NCBI RefSeq assembly: GCF_000940805.1
Contig: NZ_CP007142.1
Span: 1,650,593 to 1,714,592, forward strand
Length of the DNA: 64,000 nt
DNA from: Gynuella sunshinyii YC6258
GTDB lineage: Bacteria; Pseudomonadota; Gammaproteobacteria; Pseudomonadales; Natronospirillaceae
Reading direction: 5' to 3'
Shown one piece after another: positions 53,405 through 63,250 of the stretch. The notes under the pieces are model-generated. The model was not told the DNA's origin. It saw only the letters and a program-made list of their open reading frames with translations, and made no database searches. Positions within the stretch are counted from its first letter, which is position 1; every line of letters begins with the position of its first letter. The position numbers were made by a program, and so were the translations under genes.

Positions 53405-54805
53405 CTAATCCAGATCCGCCTCAAACAAGCCTCGTTTCATTACGAATTTTACCCATACCGCACCAATGATACTCAGTATCAACAGGATGCCGCCGGTAAT
53501 GGCGTAAACCATCCTGGTCATCTCCGGCGAGGGTGAATTATTCAGTGCTACATACAACATGGCCAAAATACCGATAATCTGTGGTAATGGATAAAACGGT
53601 GTTTTGTAAGGACGATGGTGATCCGGCAGACGTTTACGCAGTACGATTACATTGATATGGGCAACGATGTAGGCCAGTAACCAGCTGGTCGTTGCGGCAA
53701 TCACCAATACCAGCAGGGAATCAATATCGAATATCAGGTATGGAAAAATCGAGCAGACTGCAATCATGACGATACCGGCCCAGGGCATATTGAAACGATT
53801 GATGGCTTTCAGTTGCGGAAATGCCTGACCCTGCATTGCCATTCCGTGCAGCATTCTCGGTACCGATGCCAGCACTGTATTCATGGTACTTGCGGTGGCT
53901 GCCAATGCCATCACGGTAGCGATCATCAGGCCGCTTTTGCCAAACACCGCGTTGACGTAATCCAGGTATGGAATCGGAGAGCCCACCAGGGTATCGACAT
54001 CCAGGTACAAACTGGCACCGTAAGCAAAGGCCAGAAAAATACCAAAGATTATAAACAATGACAGATGCATGGCTTTGGGAATGTTTTTCCGCGGATTTTT
54101 AACCTCACTGATCATCGGGCAGATAAATTCAACCCCCACCATCATCCATATGGCCAAGGCGATCAAGCCGATAAAGCTACCATCCAGCACACCTCCAAAA
54201 CTCCAGTCTACCGTTGTTCCGGTTAATGCCAGGTGTGGTTCACTGGCGCCGGTGATCGCGGTAACGCCAACCAGAATCAAAGCGCTGATCAGAAAAAACG
54301 CCAGAATATTCTGTACTTTGGAAAATACATCGGCACCCAGCAGGTTGGTTAAGGTCAGTACGAGCAATAATAGCAATGGTGTCACTTTTGCTGGGAGCAC
54401 ACCTGGAAGCAATTGTTCGAGCATGGCATCCACCAGAAACATTTCGACCGGCATGGCGAGAATCGCGACCACCACATAACCGGCGAACACCGAGACGATG
54501 GCCGGGAAGTGGCCAATGGCTTTTTGTGTGTAGGTGGCCAGTGTGCCTTCCTGGGGAAACATCAGCGACAGTTCGGCGAAGCTCATGGCGTTGAACTGTG
54601 CCAGGATCATGGCTGCAACCATGGCGGTAATGAATGCCATGCCACCGATACCAATGCCTTGGGTGGCTGAAATCATGGCACCCTGAACAATGACCAGCCC
54701 AACACAGATGGCGATCATCGTTGGCAGACCCATTTTCCGTGATACGGCGGGAGCGGCCGATTCAGCAGCCGTTGTCATGTGGTTTGATTGAGTTATATCG
54801 TTCAT
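53405..54805 (-). CDS. APC-superfamily amino acid/amine permease
   Basis: A 466-residue inner-membrane transporter with about 12 spans. The APC signature is in the first span (MIAICVGLVIVQGAMISATQ) and span 6 to 8 region (IWMMVGVEFICPMISEVKNP). I chose the ATG at 54805 (MNDITQSNH), which has GGAAAGAG upstream; a longer frame would overlap the oxidase gene. It is the last gene of the catabolic cluster and should import the substrate of the neighbouring oxidase, an amino acid or amine. Confidence 0.9.
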   Translation of the reverse strand: MNDITQSNHMTTAAESAAPAVSRKMGLPTMIAICVGLVIVQGAMISATQGIGIGGMAFITAMVAAMILAQFNAMSFAELSLMFPQEGTLATYTQKAIGHFPAIVSVFAGYVVVAILAMPVEMFLVDAMLEQLLPGVLPAKVTPLLLLLVLTLTNLLGADVFSKVQNILAFFLISALILVGVTAITGASEPHLALTGTTVDWSFGGVLDGSFIGLIALAIWMMVGVEFICPMISEVKNPRKNIPKAMHLSLFIIFGIFLAFAYGASLYLDVDTLVGSPIPYLDYVNAVFGKSGLMIATVMALAATASTMNTVLASVPRMLHGMAMQGQAFPQLKAINRFNMPWAGIVMIAVCSIFPYLIFDIDSLLVLVIAATTSWLLAYIVAHINVIVLRKRLPDHHRPYKTPFYPLPQIIGILAMLYVALNNSPSPEMTRMVYAITGGILLILSIIGAVWVKFVMKRGLFEADLD

Positions 54806-54842
54806 GTTCTCTTTCCTGTTTAGATAAGACCTTGTAACGATT

Positions 54843-56132
54843 TCAAAGCCGATTAAATCGATAGGGGGTTGGATCAACAATTGGTTTTGTGTTGGACACC
54901 AGATCTGCCGCAAGTTGCCCTGCAGCAGGACCAGTGCCAAAACCATGGCCGGAGAAACCAGTCGCGATGGTCAAACCGGGGAGCGACTGAATACGGTCAA
55001 TTACCGGATTTGAATCGGGTGTTACATCAATCAGGCCTGCCCAGCTTTCAGCAATACTCGCCTGATTGAAGGCGGGCCAGGCCTGGCGCAGATTGCTCAG
55101 GGCATCCTGATTCAGTTGCTCGTTTACGGGAGGATTCGTGGTGCGATGCTGTTCAAACGGAGAGGCATTGCTACCCCAGCGGCGCGGCATGGTCAGGTCA
55201 TCAGCAAAATAACGACCCAGAGATATCCGTAAAAAACCGGCCTGTTGCCGTAACTGATTGAGATAGCGAAAACCGATCAGTAAATGGTCAAGGCTCAATG
55301 GCGCATCCAGCTTGCCGCGCTGAGTAATGACGAAACCGCCACCTTGATGTTTGCGAAAGGAAAAATCCGGCGCACCAACGGCAATATCTGTCGGACCCTC
55401 CATTGGCTGGGTACGCAGCACAGAACAGATAAGCGGCAACGTGGGCAACGAGATACGCTGATTACCTAAAAATCGCCGAGACCAGGCTCCGGCAGCGAGT
55501 AATACCTGATCACAACGGATCTCACCTTTTTCAGTGACCACACCACAGACTTTTCCGGCTGCAGTGGACAACGAGCGCACGGCGCAGTGTTGAATAATGT
55601 TTGCACCCTTGGCAATGGCGGCATTGGCCAGTGCAGTGGTGGCAATGGCTGGTTCGGCGCGTCCGTCAGACGCGGTAAAAACAGCCCCGGCCCAATCACC
55701 TCGACCACCTGGTACACGGGCATCGATGGCTTGCGGAGTCAGCAGGGTTGAATCCAGCGACATTGGCGCAACCGACTTCAGCCAGTCTTCATGCATGGCC
55801 ATTTGTTTTTCTGTCTTCGCCAGAAACATAATGCCCGCCTGACGGTAACCGACTGAGCGACCAATCCGTTCCGGCATCTGCGCCCACAACCGGTCGGCGG
55901 CCAATGCCAGCGGAACGTCATGGAGATGACGGCTGGTTTTGCGTATCCAGCCCAGATTCCGTGATGACTGTTCTCCGGCAATATGGCCTTTTTCCAGCAA
56001 TACCACGGGAATGTTACGTTCAGCCAGTGTCAGAGCCGCAGTCACACCAACGATGCCGCCGCCGATAATGACCACCGCCGTGGACGCCGGTAAAACATTG
56101 TCAGTGGTGATGGATTCAAGTGTTGTTGTCAT
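54843..56132 (-). CDS. FAD-dependent amino-acid/amine oxidase (DAO family)
   Basis: A 429-residue flavoprotein with an N-terminal FAD-binding motif (VVIIGGGIVGVTAALTLAER, then LLEKGHIAGEQSSRNLGW) and the closing DAO segment (GLTIATGFSGHGFGTGPAAG). It oxidises an amino acid or secondary amine to an imine, passing electrons to oxygen or the quinone pool. The adjacent Rid protein and OCD-family protein would handle the imine. The specific substrate cannot be read from sequence. Confidence 0.9.
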   Translation of the reverse strand: MTTTLESITTDNVLPASTAVVIIGGGIVGVTAALTLAERNIPVVLLEKGHIAGEQSSRNLGWIRKTSRHLHDVPLALAADRLWAQMPERIGRSVGYRQAGIMFLAKTEKQMAMHEDWLKSVAPMSLDSTLLTPQAIDARVPGGRGDWAGAVFTASDGRAEPAIATTALANAAIAKGANIIQHCAVRSLSTAAGKVCGVVTEKGEIRCDQVLLAAGAWSRRFLGNQRISLPTLPLICSVLRTQPMEGPTDIAVGAPDFSFRKHQGGGFVITQRGKLDAPLSLDHLLIGFRYLNQLRQQAGFLRISLGRYFADDLTMPRRWGSNASPFEQHRTTNPPVNEQLNQDALSNLRQAWPAFNQASIAESWAGLIDVTPDSNPVIDRIQSLPGLTIATGFSGHGFGTGPAAGQLAADLVSNTKPIVDPTPYRFNRL

Positions 56133-56175
56133 TTCCGGATTCCTAAAAAGTAGCGGTGGTTGTTAAATCGTCAGA

Positions 56176-56595
56176 CTAAGCAATGGTTATCTGCTCAACC
56201 TCTGCCGAAGCGGCACCCCGGTAAGCCGTCACTTCGATCTCAACTTTGTAACTCATTGAGCCAAGTGGCGGGCAGGTTGCAGTATTGGCCGGGCAGATGC
56301 CTTGATATTTCTGACCGATAAAGGTCATAACCTGATGAATGTGTGCCGGATCCTGAATAAATACGCGAGAGGCAACGACATCACCGAGCGAGGCATCCAC
56401 GGCCGCCAGTGCTGTTTCGATATTGCGGAAAACCTGTTCGGTTTGCTCGATGACGTCATCCGGTATTTCCTGGGTATCCGGGTTACGCCCGGCGGTGTTG
56501 GAGACAAATATCCAGTTATCCACGCACACGGCGCGTGAGTAGCTGCCAATTTCTTCAAATTTTGAACCGGTCTTCAGTTTTATAATCTTGGTCAT
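56176..56595 (-). CDS. RidA/YjgF-family protein (non-archetypal, catalytic Arg replaced)
   Basis: A 139-residue member of the Rid family. Archetypal RidA deaminates reactive enamines/imines and needs an arginine in the motif PAR near the C-terminus. Here the aligned stretch reads CPANTATCPPLGSMSYKVEI, with Asn at that position, which is typical of other Rid subgroups that lack the imine deaminase activity. Its place between the oxidase and the OCD-family gene still points to a role with imine intermediates. Confidence 0.88.
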   Translation of the reverse strand: MTKIIKLKTGSKFEEIGSYSRAVCVDNWIFVSNTAGRNPDTQEIPDDVIEQTEQVFRNIETALAAVDASLGDVVASRVFIQDPAHIHQVMTFIGQKYQGICPANTATCPPLGSMSYKVEIEVTAYRGAASAEVEQITIA

Positions 56596-56809
56596 ATTGG
56601 TTACTCGGATTAAATATCTCGTCTGTGAGTCCTGAAATTGTTTTGGGCTGACTGAAAAGCGTTTTATGAGTGAGGTCGTATCAAGACGAAACTCACTGGG
56701 CTTGTTACACGCAGTACCCGCGTTTAAGTGCAGAAAAAAGTGGTTATGCCTGCCACCGGAAGAGTGTGTTCAATAGCCGGATATGGCAGACAGATACATG
56801 CCCCTTGCT

Positions 56810-57949
56810 TTAGCGCAGTACCGGGGTATCCCAAAGATTAAGGCTGACACCAATGCCGTTTGCCATGGCATTGCGATACACAATAGTTGCCCAGGCAACA
56901 TCCTCGACCGGCATACCTCCGACTGACAGAACGATAATTTCATCGTCATTCTGGCGCGCAGGTGTATCACCGGAGACGATTTTTCCAAGATCTTCAACGT
57001 CTTCGATGGTCATCTTGCCCTCGGCAATCATGTCCATAAAACGGACGCCAACCAGAGGGATATGATGGTGTGCCGGTTTGGGCACCTCTTCATACCAGGC
57101 CTGATACAAGCCAGTGTTATCGAAGACTTTGCGCACTTCAGGTTGCTCCATACCATCATCCAGACGGCAACTTGCGGGCATGGCGAGGAACGCGCCGGGC
57201 TTCAGCCAGTCTCGTTTTACGATGGGATAGGTGGACGGATCGCCGACTTCGCCGGAGTTGCAATAGGTGATGATGTCGGCATCACGCACGACCTCTTCAA
57301 TGCTATCGACCACTTGAACATTGGTAATCTGAGGAAACGTCGCCGCGAGCCAGGTGAGGAAACTGTCCATACTTTTCTGGCCGCGGCCTTTGATTTTAAT
57401 GGTATCGATAGCCGGTCTTACGGCCATAAATGCCGCAACCGACGTTTTACCCATGACCCCTGGACCCAGCAGCCCAATCACTTTGGCATCCTGACGTGCC
57501 AGGTGACGTGCACCAACGCCGGGAATCGCACCGGTGCGATAAGCTGACAGCAGATTGGCAGACATATAGGCCAGCGGTGCACCGGTTTCAATATCGTTCA
57601 GAATAAACATCAGAATGGAGCGTGGCAGGCCTTTTTCCCGATTGGCGATATTGGAGCCATACCATTTCACTCCACAGGTTTGAAAGTCGCCGCCCAGATA
57701 AGCGGGCATGGCCATTAACCGGCGGTCAGCGGTTGGTTTGGGCATGGTTGGAAACGGAGATTGTTCCGGAAAGGTAATCATGGCACCGTGTGAATCGTTG
57801 TTAGCGCCGGCCATGCGATAGTCACCCTGATAGAGCAGCTTGAACATTTCTTCCATGGTATCGACACAACGCGGCATGTCGGTCACTCCCGCCCGAATCA
57901 TGTCCTGTTCGGAGAGATAGATAAAATCAATTTTGGTACTTTCGGACAT
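56810..57949 (-). CDS. Ornithine cyclodeaminase/mu-crystallin family protein
   Basis: A 379-residue NAD(P)-binding protein starting at ATG 57949 (MSESTKIDF), with GGGGAT upstream; an earlier TTG is unlikely. Visible motifs are KWYGSNIANREKGLPR (substrate region), GLLGPGVMGKTSVAAF (nucleotide binding) and ILSVGGMPVEDVAWA-like closing strand. The family includes ornithine cyclodeaminase, imine and ketimine reductases, and proteins annotated as tyramine oxidase subunit B, which this long form resembles (low confidence). First gene of the minus-strand catabolic cluster. Confidence 0.88.
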   Translation of the reverse strand: MSESTKIDFIYLSEQDMIRAGVTDMPRCVDTMEEMFKLLYQGDYRMAGANNDSHGAMITFPEQSPFPTMPKPTADRRLMAMPAYLGGDFQTCGVKWYGSNIANREKGLPRSILMFILNDIETGAPLAYMSANLLSAYRTGAIPGVGARHLARQDAKVIGLLGPGVMGKTSVAAFMAVRPAIDTIKIKGRGQKSMDSFLTWLAATFPQITNVQVVDSIEEVVRDADIITYCNSGEVGDPSTYPIVKRDWLKPGAFLAMPASCRLDDGMEQPEVRKVFDNTGLYQAWYEEVPKPAHHHIPLVGVRFMDMIAEGKMTIEDVEDLGKIVSGDTPARQNDDEIIVLSVGGMPVEDVAWATIVYRNAMANGIGVSLNLWDTPVLR

Positions 57950-58173
57950 AACATCCCCGCTAGATAACAATTATTTTTCTGGTCTCGCTATTCAGTTTGC
58001 CGTTTGAAAACAGTATCTGAATGCACCTGTGAGCATCGATGTTATGGCGCTTAGTTATGTTGGTATTGAATTTTTGCGAAATTGAAATCAAAAAAAACAC
58101 GGGTGCTGTAAAAACAAAAAGTGGTCTCTGCTTTGCTATAAAAGACTGTCGTATTACCTAGCGGGTTAAGATC

Positions 58174-59007
58174 ATGGTTCAGTCATCTGTGCGTTGTGAT
58201 GTCGCCAAAATTCATTCCAAACAACCCTGGTTTGTTCTTAATTCTGCCAGTGATTTTTCTCTGATGTCGTCAAACAACCGGGCGATATCTCACTACTATA
58301 GTTTTGAAGCCAGTGAGTCCGCCGAAGTCACCGTCGCCATTCCGGACGGCTGTGTGGATATCCTGTTTGATTGCGATGAATCCGAGCCCAGTGCCATGGT
58401 TTACGGCACCACACTGGAAGCTCGTCATACCCGTTTTTGCGACAGTCACCGTTATTTTGGGGTTCGCTTTGCACCCGGTGTGATACCGGGTTTGTTGCAA
58501 CTGGCCGCTGATGAATTAGTTGAACAGTGCCATAATTTTCTGGAAGTGGCGGCGGATGTCAGCGCTATATTTGAGCAGATTGTGAGTCAGTCGGAGTTTG
58601 CCCGGCAGGTGGCGTTGTTTGATCAGTTTATTGCCAGGGATAGCGTGCGTGAGTCATCCGCGTTAACCGCGCAGATTATCCAGGAAATATGCCGTCAGAA
58701 GGGTAATGTCCGTATCAAAGATCTGGAAGCTCTGACTGGTTACACCACCCGCACACTGCAAACCCGTTTTCGTAATGACACCGGCATGTCGCCGAAGTTG
58801 TTCAGCCGGCTGATACGTTGCCAATCCGCCGTCTACGATATCAATCAGCAGGGCCGGGTGGTGTTCTCCGATCTGGCTGCAGCACTTGGCTACAGCGATC
58901 AATCGCATTTTCTTCGCGAGTTTAAAAAACTGGTCAGTACCACACCAATGGATTACCAGAACCGGATCAGACACAGCACCTATCTGGGGCGTATACGTTA
59001 TTTGTGA
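58174..59007 (+). CDS. AraC-family regulator of the catabolic cluster
   Basis: A 277-residue regulator with an N-terminal sensing region (VAIPDGCVDILFDC, RYFGVRFAPGVIPGLL) of the kind often found in AraC regulators of catabolic genes, and a C-terminal AraC helix-turn-helix pair (IKDLEALTGYTTRTLQTRF, then FSDLAAALGYSDQSHFLREF). It is divergent from the OCD-Rid-oxidase-permease genes across a 224-bp shared promoter region, so it most likely activates them in response to their substrate. Confidence 0.9.
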   Translation: MVQSSVRCDVAKIHSKQPWFVLNSASDFSLMSSNNRAISHYYSFEASESAEVTVAIPDGCVDILFDCDESEPSAMVYGTTLEARHTRFCDSHRYFGVRFAPGVIPGLLQLAADELVEQCHNFLEVAADVSAIFEQIVSQSEFARQVALFDQFIARDSVRESSALTAQIIQEICRQKGNVRIKDLEALTGYTTRTLQTRFRNDTGMSPKLFSRLIRCQSAVYDINQQGRVVFSDLAAALGYSDQSHFLREFKKLVSTTPMDYQNRIRHSTYLGRIRYL

Positions 59008-59406
59008 ACCTTGATGAAGCATGCAGGGTTGGCTGATCGGCTCTGCCAGGTTGCAGAGGAAGGTTGTTTGCCTTCTTCAAAACATGAAAGCCAAATGTAC
59101 GATCTTCACTTTTCCTCCAACGCCAATCACTTTGAATGACAACAATAAATACGCCGAAGAATGAAAGCGTGAACCAAACTCGTACATTCTCCAATGTATG
59201 GTTTTAACCATTTAATAGATCGACATACACGACCAATCCGCAAGTCAGTGGCGTCGGAGATGTTCGACTATTACCTCAGAAAGTACCTGCATTCATGAAG
59301 TTGTGTATCAGATGAAGAAAAACTCGAATGTTGCTGATGTCATTTGATTGATACTCTATCGCCCGGTATTTCTCCAACGTGATTAAGGAATCTGACAGGT
59401 CAGACC
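59008..59406. other. Intergenic region without a supported gene
   Basis: No coding pattern, clear hairpin or repeat was seen in these 399 bp. Confidence 0.4.
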
Positions 59407-59910
59407 ATGACACCCAGTGAATCGGAAAAACTTCGCCTGGAACATCAGGCTGCCAAGCTGTTCATGCGCTGGTATGAAAAAAACACCGGAGAAGCGATCC
59501 GTCATATCTGGCATAACCAGCCGCAGAAGCCCGACGTTTCGTGTTTTTTGCAAGGTGAAAAGCTGGATATCGAAATCGCTCATTTGTATGGTTCGGATAC
59601 GGAGGCCATGCAGATACTCGCGCGCGAACTGGATGATAAGACGCTTGAGGAACTCAGAAACCTTGAACAGACAGATATCGGTGCACGGTTGTTACAGGCC
59701 CTTAATCGCATTCTGGCCAACAAGGCGGAAAAGAATTACAACAGTCAGCGCACCTGGCTGGTGATCCGTAATATGAATCCAAACTGGCACCGTCACGATA
59801 TCGAACAGCTGGTGCACCGGATTGAAGTCCCGGGTGTGCATCCGTTTGAGCAGATATGGATTGTTGCGGATCGGCAAGGGCAGAGCGGTATTGTTCAGCT
59901 GTATCCCTGA
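59407..59910 (+). CDS. Hypothetical protein (167 aa), possible nuclease-like fold
   Basis: I do not recognise the family. The N-terminal half has a helix followed by QKPDVSCFLQGEKLDIEIAHL, which loosely resembles the PD-(D/E)xK nuclease core (Pro-Asp, then Glu-x-Ala in place of Glu-x-Lys), but the lysine is missing. The C-terminal half includes RTWLVIRNMNPNW and PFEQIWIVAD, strand-like segments seen in similar uncharacterised proteins. There is no signal peptide. Its end overlaps the convergent GGDEF/EAL gene by 16 bp. Confidence 0.7.
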   Translation: MTPSESEKLRLEHQAAKLFMRWYEKNTGEAIRHIWHNQPQKPDVSCFLQGEKLDIEIAHLYGSDTEAMQILARELDDKTLEELRNLEQTDIGARLLQALNRILANKAEKNYNSQRTWLVIRNMNPNWHRHDIEQLVHRIEVPGVHPFEQIWIVADRQGQSGIVQLYP

Positions 59911-62900
59911 GAGTGGTTGTCATGCAATTGCAGTAACTGTTCGAATCGTTCGATCGGTACCGGACGGCTGAACAAATAACCCTGGCAGTGCAGGCAGCCA
60001 TGTTGGTTCAGAAATTGTCTCTGGGCTTCGGTCTCAACACCTTCGGCGATGACTTTCAGGCCCAGGCTGCGGGTCAGTGAAATGATCGTTTGTACGACGG
60101 TGGCGTTGTTTTCGTTGTGGGGCAGATTGTGTATGAATGAACGGTCTATTTTGACTTGTTCCAGCGGCAGTTGGGTCAGGTAAGACAGTGACGAGTATCC
60201 GGTACCGAAGTCATCGAGTGAGAACCCAATTCCCATGCTTTGCAGCTGTTTCATTTTGGTGATGGCGCCTGAAACATCACCGAGAATCATCGTCTCGGTC
60301 ATTTCAAGTTTCAGGTGGTTAATACTGGCCCCGCTGTGGCTGATGGCCTGACGGACCTGCTCAACAAAGTTGTCCTGGTGAAATTGGCGGGCGCTGACGT
60401 TGACCGCCAGTATCAGGTTTTGAGTCCGGTCATCCTCTGACCAGCGCATTAACTGACGGCAGGCCTGTTCCAATGCCCATTGACCCAAGGGCTCGATCAG
60501 GCCGGTCTGTTCCGACAGAGGAATAAACTGATCCGGATAAATAATGCCACGTACCGGATGGTTCCAGCGGATCAGAGCTTCAGCGCCGATGATCGTGCCA
60601 GTGCTGTCCACTTGTGGCTGGTAGTGCAACTGAAACTCGCTGTTGTCGATGGCTGCCCGCAGTTCCGATTCCAGTGTGGCCCGCTGAGTCAGTACCGATT
60701 GCATCTGGGGATCAAAAAAACGAATGGTATTACGACCGGCATTCTTGGCCTGATACATGGCGATATCCGCTTGCCGTACCAGATCTTCAGCCTGCTCATC
60801 CGCTGATACCATCATTGTGACGCCAATACTGGGTGTGCTGTGATATATCTGGTCGGCAATTGTGTAGGGGCGTGCCAGCAGTTGTTGAATCTGCTCGGCA
60901 ACATCTTTGGCCTGACTGGCAGCGTGATGAGGGTTATCGCTCAGCTCTTCCAGCAGTACGATGAACTCATCACCTCCCAGCCGGGCGGCGGTATCGCCAT
61001 CGAATATAAAGTTCTGCAGCCTTTCCGCCACCTGCACCAGCAGATGGTCACCAATGTCGTGACTGCCGCTGTCGTTGAGTACTTTGAAGTTATCCAGATC
61101 AATCAGCATGACGGCATTGATATGGTTGCTGCGGGCCCGGTTGGTCTGCGCCTGTCGCAAGCGATCCATAAACAGGCGGCGGTTGGGCAGCCCGGTCAAC
61201 AGGTCATAAAAAGCAAGCCGTTCTATTTCCTCTTCAGCTTGCTTGTTGGAGGTCAGGTCGAGAAAAGTTCCCACGTAGTTGGTGATGTGTCCCTGGCTGT
61301 CCTTGACGACGTTAATGCTCAACCATTCAGGATAGATTTCCCCGTTTTTACGGCGATTCCAGATTTCTCCCTGCCAATGTCCGAATTGTTTCAGTTGTTG
61401 CCACATGTGTTCGTAAAAGGTGTCGTCGTGGCGACCGGATGCCAGGATATTGGGTGTTTTGCCAATGACTTCCTCGCAACTGTAACCGCTGATGTCGCAG
61501 AACGCCTGATTCACCCGCAGGATATGATTCTCAGCGTCGGTGATGGTAATGGCTTCCTGGCTGTTGAACGTCGTGGCGGCAATTCTGAGTTCCTGTTCTG
61601 CACGTCTACGCTCGGTGACATCGTGACCGATACCGACCAGGCCGATCACATTTCCCCGACTGTCAAATACCGGGTTCTTGCTCAGTTCGAACAGGCCTTT
61701 ATGTCCGGTCCTGGTAAATGTGATCCAGTGTTCTCTGTGCAGGGGTTGACCCTGGCTGATGACCCAGAGATCTTCTTCATCGAAAATTCTGGCCTGTTCA
61801 GGAGAATAGAAATCAGCAGCTGTGCGGCCAATGATGCCTTCTCTGGAAATACCGAACAGATTTTCCAGTTCCTGGTTGCAGTTGCGGAAGCGACCATCGC
61901 GGTCTTTTTGCCAGGCAAGATCCGGAATGGCTCTCACCAGTGACTGCAACTCTGCCTCACGCGCTTCGAGGTGCTGATAGTTAAGCCAGGTGGTCAGCCC
62001 CATCGACAGGCGGCGGCCAATCTCTTTGAATACTTTCTGGTCCAGCTTGGACCAGGTTCGTCTGCTGCCACTGGCAACAATCGTCAGTGTCCATGGTTCT
62101 CCTGTTAATGGATAAACGGCGATTGCCATGCCGGAAATAGGCGGCGGATTATCGTATTGTTCCAGTAATTGTGAGGGAACGGGCAGCTCGGAATCATCAC
62201 CAAACATCACCGGATCCTGGCTGGCCAGCAGGCGGTTGAAAAAGTCGACTCCCTCTTCCAGTAGCGGGTACTGGCTGTTTTGCTTCATGAGAGGAGGCTG
62301 TTCATCCGTATGAGCTATGACTCTGATGCTCCAGAACTTTGCAGCCGGATCGCAAGGGCCCGACAATAAGGCTTTACTGACTCTGAAAATATCCAGAATC
62401 AAATCCAGTGCCCTGCGCATAATGTATTGAGGATCGCCGGCTGACTGCAGAATCCGGGTGATCTGATCGATGCGTTGCAGATAGCTTAAAAACTCACCCT
62501 GACGCTTTTTCTCGGTATTCAGACGCTTGATCTGTTGCCGGTAGCCGTTGATCTGACGTAACTCCGACAGGCGACAGGCAATGTCATCGGCAATGGCTTT
62601 CAGCATGGAATTTTCCCGTAGGTCCTGCTCTGCGGATGGCCGGCAAATTTCCAGAATTCCGAGGATGGTGGAATTGGGGTCAGACAACGGTAGTAATATG
62701 ACCGACAGTTTGTGGAAGGGAAGAGACGGTGTTTGCTCCGGGTGTATGACATGGTAAGCCTGGAGGTCGTGCAACGCCTGTTCATATAGCGAGGAATCAA
62801 ACTGAGGGTGTTCTGAAGAGCTATCGGGATAGCGTGCGCTCCGTTCGAAGCTCTGATCCGGTGTATACATGATGAGACTGCAACTGGGATAGTTTCCAAC

Positions 62901-63062
62901 GTCTACAACCAGGCGGCAGATCTCCGTCAACAGCGAAGTTTCATTTTTGCCGTGAATCAGGGCCTTGCTAAGCCATTGCCGTAACCGTTCAAGTTGATAC
63001 AGCTGATGACTGTCTGTGAGTGGTACGGTTTGATGATTCTGGTGGTAAATACGATTGGACAT
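59895..63062 (-). CDS. GAF-GAF-PAS-PAS-GGDEF-EAL cyclic di-GMP protein
   Basis: A 1055-residue cytosolic signalling protein. Order: two GAF-like domains (about 25-355), two PAS domains with PAC tails (about 365-600), GGDEF (about 620-785) with an intact signature (ARLGGDEFIVLL), and EAL (about 795-1050) with intact catalytic motifs (GAEALIRWNHP, NVSARQF, LEMTETMIL, DDFGTGYSSLSYL, KIDRSFI). Both domains look active, so it could make or degrade cyclic di-GMP depending on its inputs. I chose the ATG at 63062 (MSNRIYHQ), with GAGGG upstream. Confidence 0.93.
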   Translation of the reverse strand: MSNRIYHQNHQTVPLTDSHQLYQLERLRQWLSKALIHGKNETSLLTEICRLVVDVGNYPSCSLIMYTPDQSFERSARYPDSSSEHPQFDSSLYEQALHDLQAYHVIHPEQTPSLPFHKLSVILLPLSDPNSTILGILEICRPSAEQDLRENSMLKAIADDIACRLSELRQINGYRQQIKRLNTEKKRQGEFLSYLQRIDQITRILQSAGDPQYIMRRALDLILDIFRVSKALLSGPCDPAAKFWSIRVIAHTDEQPPLMKQNSQYPLLEEGVDFFNRLLASQDPVMFGDDSELPVPSQLLEQYDNPPPISGMAIAVYPLTGEPWTLTIVASGSRRTWSKLDQKVFKEIGRRLSMGLTTWLNYQHLEAREAELQSLVRAIPDLAWQKDRDGRFRNCNQELENLFGISREGIIGRTAADFYSPEQARIFDEEDLWVISQGQPLHREHWITFTRTGHKGLFELSKNPVFDSRGNVIGLVGIGHDVTERRRAEQELRIAATTFNSQEAITITDAENHILRVNQAFCDISGYSCEEVIGKTPNILASGRHDDTFYEHMWQQLKQFGHWQGEIWNRRKNGEIYPEWLSINVVKDSQGHITNYVGTFLDLTSNKQAEEEIERLAFYDLLTGLPNRRLFMDRLRQAQTNRARSNHINAVMLIDLDNFKVLNDSGSHDIGDHLLVQVAERLQNFIFDGDTAARLGGDEFIVLLEELSDNPHHAASQAKDVAEQIQQLLARPYTIADQIYHSTPSIGVTMMVSADEQAEDLVRQADIAMYQAKNAGRNTIRFFDPQMQSVLTQRATLESELRAAIDNSEFQLHYQPQVDSTGTIIGAEALIRWNHPVRGIIYPDQFIPLSEQTGLIEPLGQWALEQACRQLMRWSEDDRTQNLILAVNVSARQFHQDNFVEQVRQAISHSGASINHLKLEMTETMILGDVSGAITKMKQLQSMGIGFSLDDFGTGYSSLSYLTQLPLEQVKIDRSFIHNLPHNENNATVVQTIISLTRSLGLKVIAEGVETEAQRQFLNQHGCLHCQGYLFSRPVPIERFEQLLQLHDNHSQGYS

Positions 63063-63250
63063 ATTACCCTCTTCCAAGCCGAATAATTAAGCGAAGTACC
63101 GGCTTCTGCCCTAGCTACAGAATGTCTCTTTGATGGTGATTAAAACGGGAAAACCGTGACAACATGTCCATAACCAAGGTGAAAAGACCAAAAGGTGGTA
63201 ATGGAGATGATCCCGAATGCGTTTTATAGTCCGCAGTATAGTGGAAAATG

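Noticed and set aside
60840-61943. 367-codon plus-strand frame inside the GGDEF/EAL gene
   Set aside because: It is antisense to well-conserved PAS and GGDEF domains and shows no domain or ribosome-binding site of its own.
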